From: JANYJZ01 sp964523395
GTDB taxonomy: Bacteria; Bacteroidota; Ignavibacteria; UBA10030; SZUA-254
Reading direction: 5' to 3'
NCBI GenBank assembly: GCA_964523395.1
Contig: CAZFXS010000002.1
Span: forward strand, 310,001 to 374,000
DNA: 64,000 nucleotides
The notes beneath the pieces are model-generated. The model was not told the origin of the DNA. It made no database searches and saw only the letters and a list, made by a program, of their open reading frames with translations. Shown here in pieces: positions 1 through 7,860 of this stretch. Made by a program: the position numbers and the translations under genes. Within the stretch, counting starts at the first letter, position 1, and each line of letters begins with the position of its first letter.

Positions 1-1867
1 CCGCCATGACAAAGGTTCCCCACACCAAAGCCCAATATTCGCTCTTCTCGATGTAACTGAACCGCCCAAATTTCGGTTTAACAGTTGAGAAACCGAGATT
101 ATATTTCATTACTCCAACAGCATCTCTCGCATCCTGAATATTCGGGAAGAGGTCACGGATAAGTCGCTTACCCCGTTCGGTAAATATGACATAGTAGCAG
201 TGATACAAACTGGCAAGAATCATTACCACACCTGCAATACGGTGAATCCAGCTGCGTAATTCAAAAACCTCACCACTCAGATTACGGATTCCCTGCACCC
301 ACCAAGTTTCCGGGAACCGAAGCATAAATCCTGTAATGACCAGAGTGATAAAACTTACCAGCAGGAATACATGCTGAAATCGTTCATTCAGCGTCATCCG
401 GAGATACAGACGGTGACCATGCCGTTCGTGCTCCAGTAGCCCGCGGCGGACCATCAGTTTTCGCTTTGACTTCCTGATAAAATCAAACAAATTGTGAAAT
501 ATCATTCCGCCAATAACAACAACAATCATAATGATATACAGGTTGGCAGTCCAGTACAGAACTGGGGATTCTTCACGGGCCATCGTTACATGGACGGAAC
601 CGACCGCAAACCGCTCATTTGCACCCGGATGACATTTACCGCATGTCGCCGGAAGATTAGATTTGTGGATTGTCGATGTGGAATCGCTGGAAGGCTTGAT
701 ATTATGCGAACCATGACAGCTCGCGCAATTTGCCACCCCAACCGATCCGCCTTCATTCGCCAGGCCGTGATAGCTGTCGGAAAATGTTTTAAACCTGTCA
801 GATGCCAATCCGTATTTTGTGGAAAGCGCCACTGAATTATGACAGGGCGAGCAGACTTGTGCTGATACATTTTTCGCAGCTACCGGTGACCGGGGATCGG
901 ACGGACTCAGAATATTATGTTCACCGTGGCAATTGGTACAAACGGGCGCGTCAGTATTACCTTTTGCAACTGCGACACCGTGAACACTTTGATTAAATTC
1001 ATTCGCAATGCTCTCATGGCATTTCGAACAGGTGTGCGGAATATTCGCTGTGTTAGTGGTCGACGATGGATCTCTCCCCTTACTCATCTCGTGGCTTCCG
1101 TGACAGTCGATACACGTCGCCGCATCTTTATTACCATTGAGAAGCGCTGCCCCATGTACACTTTGTTCATACGATGCGATGAATCCGGCCGAAGGTGAAA
1201 TTTTTGACCGCACATCAGGGTTATCAAGATGGCACGATAAACATAATTTCTCTTTTGCGGTTCTCTGGGAAAGCGAATCGCGCGTTTCATCCACGCGTGT
1301 AATATCATGGCTGTGACATGTCAGGCAATTGGGAGCTCCCTGAACACCGGCGACAACGGCCACACCATGCGCTGAAACGGCAAACTTCTCCGTAACATCG
1401 CTGTGACATTCACCGCAGGACTCGGTCAGTTTTGACGGGTGAAATTTGGACCCCGCAACTTTGGGTGACACAACATCATGCGTGCCATGGCAATCCTTAC
1501 ACGAAACATCCGGTTCGCTACCCTCGCTTATTGCTTTTGAAAGCTGGGGATGAAAGGTATGTTTGAGAACATCGTTTTTATGGCATGTCAGACAATTCAC
1601 CGGCTTGATATTTTCTTTATGCGGCATTTCGTCTGGTTTAAAACCCGCATGGCACGCGGTACATACCAGCTTCTTGTGAGGAGATCGATCAAGAATAGCT
1701 TCGTTGACAAAGAGCGAGATTTGCTGTCCGGCACGCTCCTTCGAAAGCGATGAATCTGAGTGGCAGGCCAAACAATCGGCCCTTGTTTGGGCAAAAAGAA
1801 AGGGTGATTGTGCAATCACCACAATGCACAACCACCCTAGTATCTGCAACAGCTTTACATGTTTCAT
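1..1867 (-). CDS. Multiheme c-type cytochrome fused to cytochrome b membrane module (3' end outside window)
   Basis: The reading frame starts at the ATG at 1867 and stays open to the left edge, giving about 622 visible residues. A signal peptide is followed by 13 CXXCH heme-binding motifs spread over residues 30-415 (CLACH, CTACH, CLTCH, CKDCH, CGECH, CLTCH, CLSCH, CIDCH, CSKCH, CTNCH, CSPCH, CASCH, CGKCH). After them come a membrane segment near residue 445 and a cytochrome b561/DUF4405-like domain with helices around LVSFITLVITGFML and IHRIAGVVMILASLYHCY, whose His residues probably ligate heme b. This layout is known from quinol-linked multiheme cytochromes of metal reducers and Ignavibacteria, so transfer of electrons from the quinone pool to periplasmic hemes is the inferred role. 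The C-terminus is outside the window. Confidence 0.9.
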   Translation of the reverse strand, partial: MKHVKLLQILGWLCIVVIAQSPFLFAQTRADCLACHSDSSLSKERAGQQISLFVNEAILDRSPHKKLVCTACHAGFKPDEMPHKENIKPVNCLTCHKNDVLKHTFHPQLSKAISEGSEPDVSCKDCHGTHDVVSPKVAGSKFHPSKLTESCGECHSDVTEKFAVSAHGVAVVAGVQGAPNCLTCHSHDITRVDETRDSLSQRTAKEKLCLSCHLDNPDVRSKISPSAGFIASYEQSVHGAALLNGNKDAATCIDCHGSHEMSKGRDPSSTTNTANIPHTCSKCHESIANEFNQSVHGVAVAKGNTDAPVCTNCHGEHNILSPSDPRSPVAAKNVSAQVCSPCHNSVALSTKYGLASDRFKTFSDSYHGLANEGGSVGVANCASCHGSHNIKPSSDSTSTIHKSNLPATCGKCHPGANERFAVGSVHVTMAREESPVLYWTANLYIIMIVVVIGGMIFHNLFDFIRKSKRKLMVRRGLLEHERHGHRLYLRMTLNERFQHVFLLVSFITLVITGFMLRFPETWWVQGIRNLSGEVFELRSWIHRIAGVVMILASLYHCYYVIFTERGKRLIRDLFPNIQDARDAVGVMKYNLGFSTVKPKFGRFSYIEKSEYWALVWGTFVMA

Positions 1868-1955
1868 ATTCTACTCATACCAACCAGTGTATTCACTTGA
1901 TCTATTCTACCGGCGGTTATCATAAACAACGATGGTAAACCGATTAACAAAAAAA

Positions 1956-2501
1956 CTACGACTTTTTGGGAACTGCGTGCTTGATCTTTTCCCAGGATTC
2001 CTTGAATTTAAATTCTTTATGTGTCGGACTCTTTTCATTATGGCAGGTTTTGCATTTCGCTTCCATCGCCGCTTCGTCCTTAAATGCAGTCAACCCGGCA
2101 GCGATTGCTTTTGCTTCATCTTTCATAACTGCCATTGATTTATATCCGGAACCTGCTCCGTGACAGTTTTCACACTGTACGCCATCTTTTATATCCACGG
2201 TTTTTTCGAGTAATTTGGCCTCCGCGGCAAGCGTATGGCATTGAAGACACTCAGGTGACTCCGCTGCCGCTGTTTTCAATCCTTTGGATTTCGCAATCTC
2301 GTCAGCTTTCGGGGTTTGCAACGCCTTGAATGCTTCAGCATGTTTTGATTTTTGCCATACCGCGAACTGGTTACCGCTCTTTTCCATCTTATGACACGGA
2401 GCACAAACTTTTTGCCCGACATACTTGTTCTGAGCTACAGCAGTAAACGCCATCACTACCAAACCGATAATCATCAGTTTTCCCAAGCGTATAATGTTCA
2501 T
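1956..2501 (-). CDS. Tetraheme cytochrome c554-like periplasmic protein
   Basis: This 181-residue protein has a signal peptide ending at VMAFTAVAQ and four heme motifs: CAPCH (residue 33), CLQCH, CENCH and CKTCH. The spacing, with long gaps between the first and second motif and a lysine-rich C-terminus, resembles the cytochrome c554 family. It probably shuttles electrons in the periplasm. It lies 63 bp downstream of the universal stress protein gene and 88 bp upstream of the 13-heme cytochrome on the same strand, so the three may be one transcription unit starting at the sigma-54 promoter near 3130. The actual electron partner cannot be read from sequence. Confidence 0.85.
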   Translation of the reverse strand: MNIIRLGKLMIIGLVVMAFTAVAQNKYVGQKVCAPCHKMEKSGNQFAVWQKSKHAEAFKALQTPKADEIAKSKGLKTAAAESPECLQCHTLAAEAKLLEKTVDIKDGVQCENCHGAGSGYKSMAVMKDEAKAIAAGLTAFKDEAAMEAKCKTCHNEKSPTHKEFKFKESWEKIKHAVPKKS

Positions 2502-2564
2502 ATATATTCCTTCCTGAATGTGTTAATGAAGAATGATATTGCTTATTTATTGAAAGAGAAGATG

Positions 2565-3065
2565 CTAATTTGTTCTCACTATCTGTTCAACATCATCATG
2601 ACGGGAAAAATCCATCCGCATCTCGTGGGGTTTCACCGTCAGCACCGGAACAGGAGAATGCCGCACAACACGTTCGGCGATGCTACCAAGCAGAACATGC
2701 GCCAAGCCGGTTCTGCCATGCGTTGCCATAACGATGAAGTCAATGTTTTCTTCTTCGGCAAAACGAATAATCTCCTGCGATGGTTCTCCACGCCGGATAG
2801 ATTGATGGATATTACAGTTATTATGAAATTGCCCGGACACTATTCCCGAGAGCTGATGTTTTGCATGCTCTTCGGAGTCACGCATGATGGTTTCTGAGTG
2901 GAGATCGACATTAGGATATGGCGCTACGAGAACCGCATCATGAACAACGTGTAATAAAAAAATTTCTGCGCCGCTGAATTCATCCAAAGATAAAACATAT
3001 TTCAACCCGGACAGTGAATACTCTGAGAAATCTGTCGTTATCAATATTTTTTTTACCGTTTTCAT
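2565..3065 (-). CDS. Universal stress protein (UspA family)
   Basis: The 166-residue product is a single Usp domain. It opens with KKILITTDFSEYSLSGLKY and carries the ATP-binding C-terminal signature around residues 127-142, VMATHGRTGLAHVLLGSIAERVVRHS (G-2x-G-9x-G-S/T), ending in the typical VPVLTV strand. UspA proteins bind ATP and accumulate under stress or anaerobiosis; here the first gene of a likely usp-cytochrome operon suggests induction with anaerobic respiration. A sigma-54-type promoter lies about 60 bp upstream of the start codon. Confidence 0.93.
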   Translation of the reverse strand: MKTVKKILITTDFSEYSLSGLKYVLSLDEFSGAEIFLLHVVHDAVLVAPYPNVDLHSETIMRDSEEHAKHQLSGIVSGQFHNNCNIHQSIRRGEPSQEIIRFAEEENIDFIVMATHGRTGLAHVLLGSIAERVVRHSPVPVLTVKPHEMRMDFSRHDDVEQIVRTN

Positions 3066-3126
3066 GACAACTCCTTTCTTATCCCGCTTTCACCCATATT
3101 GAGGTTTTAGCTTTCGCTTTTCTCCC

Positions 3127-3142
3127 TGCAAGGAATGTGCCT
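3127..3142 (-). promoter_or_regulatory. Sigma-54 (-24/-12) promoter upstream of the usp-cytochrome genes
   Basis: On the minus strand the sequence AGGCACATTCCTTGCA matches the RpoN consensus TGGCACGNNNNTTGCA at GG, CAC and TTGCA, with exactly 10 nt between GG and GC. It would give a leader of about 50 nt before the ATG at 3065. An NtrC-type activator is encoded 1.8 kb away (4933-6288). The match is direct; activity is inferred. Confidence 0.6.
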
Positions 3143-3190
3143 AATAAATCTACACAATAGCGTTAAAATACTCAATAGGGCAGCCTTGCT

Positions 3191-3237
3191 TTATCATTCA
3201 TGAGAAATATTGTGAAATCGTTATCAGGAATGAGGAT
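3191..3237. promoter_or_regulatory. Pair of direct repeats, candidate enhancer (UAS) for the sigma-54 promoter
   Basis: TTATCATTCATGAGAAA (3191-3207) and TTATCAGGAATGAGGAT (3221-3237) agree at most positions and start exactly 30 bp apart, about three helical turns. They lie 50-95 bp upstream of the -24 element, the usual place for NtrC-type enhancers. The first copy is an imperfect palindrome with core ATCAT-N2-ATGA, a core also found in the perfect palindrome at 4817-4838. Confidence 0.4.
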
Positions 3238-3278
3238 TTTAACTGTTTTCGCGGTGAAGAATTGAATGCGTACCCTGT

Positions 3279-4028
3279 TTACGAAGAGGTTTTATTTAAT
3301 TGAAATTTAAATGGAACGGCAACCCACACCATCACCGGACCGCTGTTCATCATGGCAGGTGTGAATATCCATTGCAGGGCTGCTTTAATCGCAGGCTCGT
3401 CGAAGACCTCGGCGTCACTCCTGATAATAATCGCCTTTTTTGCCCGTCCCTCCTTATCAACCAGAATTTTTACCCAAACGACTCCCTCAATATTAGCACG
3501 CCGGGCGATGTCCGGATATTCAGGCCGGACTTGTTTTATTGGTATGGGGAATTTTTCGACAGGAACAAACGCTTCCGGTGAAGGTTCTTCCTCAATTTTG
3601 ATATCTTCCTCCACAACAAGATCTCCCGGTTGAGCATTTTCAACAGTGGCCGGAGCCTGTACCTGGGAAAGTTCCTGTTGTGACGCAATGGTTTGTTCGG
3701 GGTTAACTTCAACATCGGGAACCGGTATTGGCATTCCTATGGAAGGTTTAGCTGTAACTGATATTCCAACAACTGGAGCAACAGATGTGTTCGTCATTGA
3801 AGGCGGCGGGCCAAGCTCACTGTATTTCATCAGTCGGACCCTGACTGTCGGGGCATTCTCCTCATCAGGGGAAAACAACTGGCGCATATAATAACCGCCG
3901 ATAATACAACAATGAATCAGCAATGAAACTATCAGCCCGCCCGCAAGATTCCGCCGTATCGCCGTCTTCATGCCGGCTCTCAACATATGCACAGACGCAA
4001 TTTGTGGCGCTGACGCGTTCATAGCCAA
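3279..4028 (-). CDS. TonB family energy transducer
   Basis: The 249-residue protein has a short cytoplasmic N-terminus, one membrane helix near residues 28-50 (LAGGLIVSLLIHCCIIGGYY), a Pro/Glu-rich periplasmic linker (about 65-160) and a TonB C-terminal domain starting at IKQVRPEYPDIARRANIEG with the YP motif and GVV(W)V strand. TonB proteins pass proton-motive force from ExbBD to outer-membrane transporters. No exbB, exbD or TonB-dependent receptor is present in the window. It is the last gene of a three-gene cluster, 2 bp after the degenerate receiver gene. The start at 4028 (MAMNAS) may instead be an internal Met, since residues 1-20 are not typical. Confidence 0.88.
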   Translation of the reverse strand: MAMNASAPQIASVHMLRAGMKTAIRRNLAGGLIVSLLIHCCIIGGYYMRQLFSPDEENAPTVRVRLMKYSELGPPPSMTNTSVAPVVGISVTAKPSIGMPIPVPDVEVNPEQTIASQQELSQVQAPATVENAQPGDLVVEEDIKIEEEPSPEAFVPVEKFPIPIKQVRPEYPDIARRANIEGVVWVKILVDKEGRAKKAIIIRSDAEVFDEPAIKAALQWIFTPAMMNSGPVMVWVAVPFKFQLNKTSS

Positions 4029-4030
4029 TC

Positions 4031-4453
4031 CTAATTTACATGGTGCAACGCCTCTTCAATAGATGCCGCGACTTCAGACACGTCAATAGGCTGTGAATAC
4101 ATATAATCGATCGATTTACGGATTTCTTTCTGGAGTCCGACATTGGAAATCTTCGGCGCATACAACAACATAATATGGAGATGAGCATTCTCCTTTTTCA
4201 TTATTTCAAAACGTTGTCTCATCCGGTCGCTCGGCGTAGCATCCGCAATTAATAAATCAGGTTGAAACGCTCTGACAGTCGTCAGCAACATCTCTGGATC
4301 GGTGATTGTGACAACCTTATACTGATTTTGCCATAACATTCTCAAGCTCATGCAAAAATCGATATCAGTGCTGAAAAGCACTATAGTACCCGCATGTTCA
4401 CCGGCATGATGCGCGGAAAAACCGTTATTAAACTGTGTGTTCATTTGATCCAT
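4031..4453 (-). CDS. Stand-alone receiver-like protein, degenerate response regulator
   Basis: From the ATG at 4453 (preceded by AGAG at suitable spacing) the product is 140 residues and consists of one CheY-like fold. The acidic pocket is present in part (FSTDID, near residue 28) and the phospho-acceptor Asp sits in DLLIADA, but the conserved Lys before the last strand is replaced (YMYSQP where KP is usual). It therefore may not switch by phosphorylation. It overlaps the preceding small gene by 26 bp and is followed 2 bp later by tonB, so translation is probably coupled. An upstream in-frame ATG (4489) would overlap the neighbour more and is less likely. Confidence 0.7.
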   Translation of the reverse strand: MDQMNTQFNNGFSAHHAGEHAGTIVLFSTDIDFCMSLRMLWQNQYKVVTITDPEMLLTTVRAFQPDLLIADATPSDRMRQRFEIMKKENAHLHIMLLYAPKISNVGLQKEIRKSIDYMYSQPIDVSEVAASIEEALHHVN

Positions 4454-4697
4454 GGTCATCTCTTTCATGTACAACGTTGAACGAGCCAATTTCCTGATCC
4501 AGCATCTGTAACGAATGCTTCAGGGATTCTATCTGCCATGAGGCCAGGCTCATCGTTTTATCCTGTTCAATGATGTGAAGAATGGCGCTGACATCATTGC
4601 GTTCCATAGCAAGAACATTTGCACGCCTGCTGGAAACCGACTTCTTCCTTCTCGAGCTCTGTTGGGGTATCTTTTGCTTCATTACTATCTCTGCCAT
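4428..4697 (-). CDS. Small hypothetical protein, first gene of receiver-TonB cluster
   Basis: The 89-residue product is not recognised. It has a basic N-terminus (KQKIPQQSSRRKKSVSSRR) followed by a helical stretch (ERNDVSAILHIIEQDKTMSLASWQIESLKHSLQMLDQEI written in the sequence as two amphipathic helices, residues about 31-70). The gene overlaps the receiver gene by 26 bp. A near-match to a sigma-54 promoter lies 24 bp upstream. A role as a partner of the receiver protein is conceivable from the coupling but is only inference. Confidence 0.6.
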   Translation of the reverse strand: MAEIVMKQKIPQQSSRRKKSVSSRRANVLAMERNDVSAILHIIEQDKTMSLASWQIESLKHSLQMLDQEIGSFNVVHERDDHGSNEHTV

Positions 4698-4720
4698 GTA
4701 TTCTATTCTGATATTATTTT

Positions 4721-4736
4721 CACAATCTTTATGCCA
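4721..4736 (-). promoter_or_regulatory. Weak sigma-54-like promoter upstream of receiver-TonB cluster
   Basis: TGGCATAAAGATTGTG on the minus strand has the -24 block TGGCA and TTG of the -12 block at correct spacing, but the nearly invariant GC of the -12 element is GT. It is 24 bp from the ATG at 4697 and has two palindromes 55-100 bp upstream of it. I rate it as a candidate only. Confidence 0.25.
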
Positions 4737-4790
4737 AAAATGAAGATATCAACCCCCAAAAAAGGTGTGAAAAATCGTCTGGATTCAGGA

Positions 4791-4838
4791 CCTTTTAATA
4801 TAAAAGGAGGGGAGAAAATCCATCATGTATGATGGATT
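4791..4838. promoter_or_regulatory. Two adjacent palindromes between NtrC-type regulator and receiver-TonB cluster
   Basis: CCTTTTAATATAAAAGG (4791-4807) is a 7-bp inverted repeat around ATA, and 4817-4838 is a perfect 22-bp palindrome with arms AATCCATCAT and ATGATGGATT around GT. The second could be an operator/enhancer (its ATCAT-N2-ATGA core recurs at 3194-3204) or, as RNA, a terminator for the hemN-kinase-regulator operon that ends at 4933. The short T-tract and 2-nt centre make a terminator less convincing. Confidence 0.4.
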
Positions 4839-4932
4839 GTCAAGAATGAAAATGGGAAGATTTCAGTATCGCAGAAGTGATAAAACGGAGGATCCCAGTC
4901 CCCAGAGCACAAAAGACTGTTATGAGAAAGAC

Positions 4933-6288
4933 TTAGTGGTTAATCCCAAGTTCTTTGATCCGCCGGTAAAGCGTCGGGAGGCTAACTTTCAAATCATGTG
5001 CAGTTTTTTCTTTATCAGAATTGTTCTTCTTTAACAGCGCAGATATGTACTGTCTTTCAAAACTATGGATTGCCGCTTCGAGTGATTCATCTGTGGGATA
5101 TTGCGAAATCGACGCCTCCGATTGAAGAAAACCAGGCATATCGTTCATGGTAATGTAATCACCGTTACAAAAAATAACCGACCGCTCAATAATATTCTCA
5201 AGTTCACGAATTTCTCCTCTCCATTGATAGTTCATAAGCATGACCATGACCTCATTATTGACACCTTTAATATCCTTCCGCATCTCCTTCTTGTATTTGC
5301 CGACAAAATGTTCAACTAGCAGGGGGATATCATCCCTCCTTTCAGCAAGCGACGGCAAATGAATTTCTACCACATTTAAGCGGTAATACAGATCCTGGCG
5401 AAATCGACCGGCCTCCACTTCGCTCAGCAAATCCCTGTTTGTGGAAGCGAGAATGCGCACGTTTACCGGGACAGGTGTTGACATACCAACAGGAATAATC
5501 TCTTTTTGCTCGATAGCGCGCAGTAACTTTACCTGCAAGTGAACGGGCATTTCACTGATTTCATCGAGGAAAAGCGTTCCTTCATCCGCCGCTTTGAAAA
5601 AGCCGATTTTATCGGCAATGGCTCCGGTGAATGAACCCTTTTTGTGCCCAAACAGTTCGCTCTCAATAAGCGTATCGGGAATCGCGCCGGCATTTACCGA
5701 TACAAACGATTTTTCGGCTCTTCTGCTGTTAAAGTGCACGGCTCGGGCGACAAGCTCTTTGCCCGTTCCGCTTTTACCTGAAATCAACACCGTACTGTCG
5801 GATTTGGAAACCGCGCGAATGGTTTCGAAAATCTTATTCATGGCCGGAGTTTTACCAACCAGGTGTGAGAAATCGTAGTCTTTATGCAGTTCACGGCGAA
5901 GCATCTGATTTTCCGTGATCAGCTTCTTCTGTTCAAGCAGGCGCTTAATCTTTACAAGGAGTTCGTCAAACTCGAGAGGTTTCAGAATATAGTCGCTTGC
6001 GCCCTTCCTGAGTGCCGCAATTGCTGTTTCGAGAGAGCCGTATGCGGTAATTATAATAACCAGCGATTGCGGATTAATCTGCATAGCTTTATCCAGTAAT
6101 TCGACACCCTTCATCTCCGGCATTTCAAGATCGGTCACCACAAGATCAAAGTGTTCCGACAGTAGCTTTTCAAACGCAAGTTTGCCGTTCGCTGCTTCCG
6201 TAACGGCATACCCCTCCTTTTTGAGAACAAAGGAAATCGATTCTCTGATGATTTGCTCATCATCAACAACCAGTATTCTGTCAGCCAT
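4933..6288 (-). CDS. NtrC-family sigma-54-dependent response regulator
   Basis: The 451-residue protein has a receiver domain (1-115; DD near residue 9, phospho-Asp in VVTDLEMPE, Lys in LKPLEF), a sigma-54 interaction AAA+ domain (about 145-365; Walker A GKSGTGKE, sigma-contact loop GSFTGA, Walker B GTLFLDEI) and a Fis-type C-terminal helix-turn-helix (EKTAHDLKVSLPTLYRRIKE). GSFTGA is a tolerated variant of GAFTGA. It is the last gene of the operon hemN - kinase - regulator, 20 bp after the kinase gene. Likely targets are the sigma-54 promoters at 3127-3142 and perhaps 4721-4736. Confidence 0.95.
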   Translation of the reverse strand: MADRILVVDDEQIIRESISFVLKKEGYAVTEAANGKLAFEKLLSEHFDLVVTDLEMPEMKGVELLDKAMQINPQSLVIIITAYGSLETAIAALRKGASDYILKPLEFDELLVKIKRLLEQKKLITENQMLRRELHKDYDFSHLVGKTPAMNKIFETIRAVSKSDSTVLISGKSGTGKELVARAVHFNSRRAEKSFVSVNAGAIPDTLIESELFGHKKGSFTGAIADKIGFFKAADEGTLFLDEISEMPVHLQVKLLRAIEQKEIIPVGMSTPVPVNVRILASTNRDLLSEVEAGRFRQDLYYRLNVVEIHLPSLAERRDDIPLLVEHFVGKYKKEMRKDIKGVNNEVMVMLMNYQWRGEIRELENIIERSVIFCNGDYITMNDMPGFLQSEASISQYPTDESLEAAIHSFERQYISALLKKNNSDKEKTAHDLKVSLPTLYRRIKELGINH

Positions 6289-6308
6289 GATGGTATTCCT
6301 TTTCTACG

Positions 6309-7835
6309 TTAAATTTCGCGGTGCAGCGGGAGAGCGATGATAAATGTTGTTCCCTGACCTACAACGCTCTGGACATCAATTGTGCCCTGAAAACTTTTAA
6401 TAATTCCGTAAGTTACCCACAATCCGAGTCCTGTTCCCTCACCGACTTTTTTTGTAGTGTAGAATGGTTCAAAGATTTTCGGGAGCGCATCGTCGGATAT
6501 TCCTTTGCCCGTATCTTTAATTGAAACTTTCACATGACTCTCAGTGAGAACCGATGAAACGGAAATTTCTTTTGGGGGATGCGGCTGATTATTTTCAAGC
6601 GCGTGATGAGCGCGTTCATGTATGGCATCAACCGCATTAATAAGAATATTGATAAACACCTGCTCAATCTGATCAGGCACGAGGGTGAGCAACGGAAGCG
6701 AATGATGGAGATTTACCTGAAATGAAACCTGTTTTGCCTTTGCCCCTACCCTGACAATCTCCACCGCATCACGGATGTTTTTATTGATATCGGTCAGCTG
6801 GACTTCATACGATGACCGGCGCGAAAAATCAACCAGGTCGCGGATGATTTTTGAAATCCTGGTAACCTGACTTCTTATGAGCTCAAGTTTTTCCTGGACA
6901 AATTTATCGTTCGTTTCCCTCTGGATTACCTGAACAACGGAAGAGATAGACGTCAGTGGATTTCCCACTTCATGCGCGATACCCGCCGCAAGCAAACCGA
7001 TGCTCTCCATCTTTTGTGCGTGAATGAGCTGCTGTTCAAGCATTTTTTGCTCTGTAATATCCCTGTGTACAGCAAAAAATCCGATTATTTTTCCTAATGA
7101 ATCTACAATCGGCGAGATTAAGAGTTGCGTATGAAATGGGTCCCCGTTTTTCCTGCGGTTTTCAATTTCTCCCGTCCATACTTCTCCGGAAGTAATCGTC
7201 TTCCACATTTTTTCCCAGAAGCTTTTGGGGTATTTGCCGCTCCCGAACACATTCGGGTTTTTTCCTATCAACTCCTCTTTTGAATAACCACTCGATTTTT
7301 CAAACGCAGGATTGACATAGGTAATCTTGCCGTCGGGTCCGGTTATCTCTATCGGGTTGACAGTATAATGAGCAATATTATAAAAACGGAGAAGATCCAG
7401 TTCTTTTTCTTTTTCAACCGAAACATCTCTTGCGATGATAAAATAAATGCCTTCATGCCCATTCCCCGAACCAAACCGAGAGAAAAACAAATCTGTTGTT
7501 ACAAAACTGCCCGACGTGAGCATGAAAGGAACTTCCCGCTGTGTACGAATTTTACCGTCGGCACAACCTCTGAGAGATGAAAGAAACTGTTCACGCCAGG
7601 AAGCTGAAACAAACGATTGGAGAGGAGTATTGACAAGATCGGAGCGGTTGCGTCCAAGCACCGTTGCGGCAAGTTTGTTCAGGTTCAGAATCAAACCCCC
7701 GTCATTCACGACAAAGCACATGTCGGGAATAACTTCCAGTAAATCCGAAGGAATATCCTTGTACGCCAAAATTGCGATGAGTGATTGTGGACGGGAAATA
7801 GGGCTTTGTTGTTCAGCCTTGCTCGCCGATTGCAT
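6309..7835 (-). CDS. Cytoplasmic PAS-PAS sensor histidine kinase (NtrB-like)
   Basis: I place the start at the ATG at 7835 (MQSASKAEQQ), 25 bp after the hemN stop; longer forms would lie inside hemN. The 508-residue product has no membrane segment. It carries two PAS domains (about 30-140 and 155-275; the second has GPDGKITYVNPAFEKSSGYS and a PAC-like HRDITEQK end), a HisKA domain with GIAHEVGNPLTSI as the phospho-His box, and a HATPase domain with DTGKGIS and GEGTGLGLW. It should phosphorylate the NtrC-type regulator encoded next. Co-transcription with hemN suggests a redox, oxygen or heme-linked cue, which is inference; no heme or flavin ligand is evident. Confidence 0.9.
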   Translation of the reverse strand: MQSASKAEQQSPISRPQSLIAILAYKDIPSDLLEVIPDMCFVVNDGGLILNLNKLAATVLGRNRSDLVNTPLQSFVSASWREQFLSSLRGCADGKIRTQREVPFMLTSGSFVTTDLFFSRFGSGNGHEGIYFIIARDVSVEKEKELDLLRFYNIAHYTVNPIEITGPDGKITYVNPAFEKSSGYSKEELIGKNPNVFGSGKYPKSFWEKMWKTITSGEVWTGEIENRRKNGDPFHTQLLISPIVDSLGKIIGFFAVHRDITEQKMLEQQLIHAQKMESIGLLAAGIAHEVGNPLTSISSVVQVIQRETNDKFVQEKLELIRSQVTRISKIIRDLVDFSRRSSYEVQLTDINKNIRDAVEIVRVGAKAKQVSFQVNLHHSLPLLTLVPDQIEQVFINILINAVDAIHERAHHALENNQPHPPKEISVSSVLTESHVKVSIKDTGKGISDDALPKIFEPFYTTKKVGEGTGLGLWVTYGIIKSFQGTIDVQSVVGQGTTFIIALPLHREI

Positions 7836-7860
7836 TAATGTAGCCAACTTTATGATTTTT

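Noticed and set aside
2352..2897. 181-residue plus-strand frame
   Set aside because: It lies antisense to the cytochrome and usp genes, has no recognisable motif and is a shadow of well-supported coding on the minus strand.
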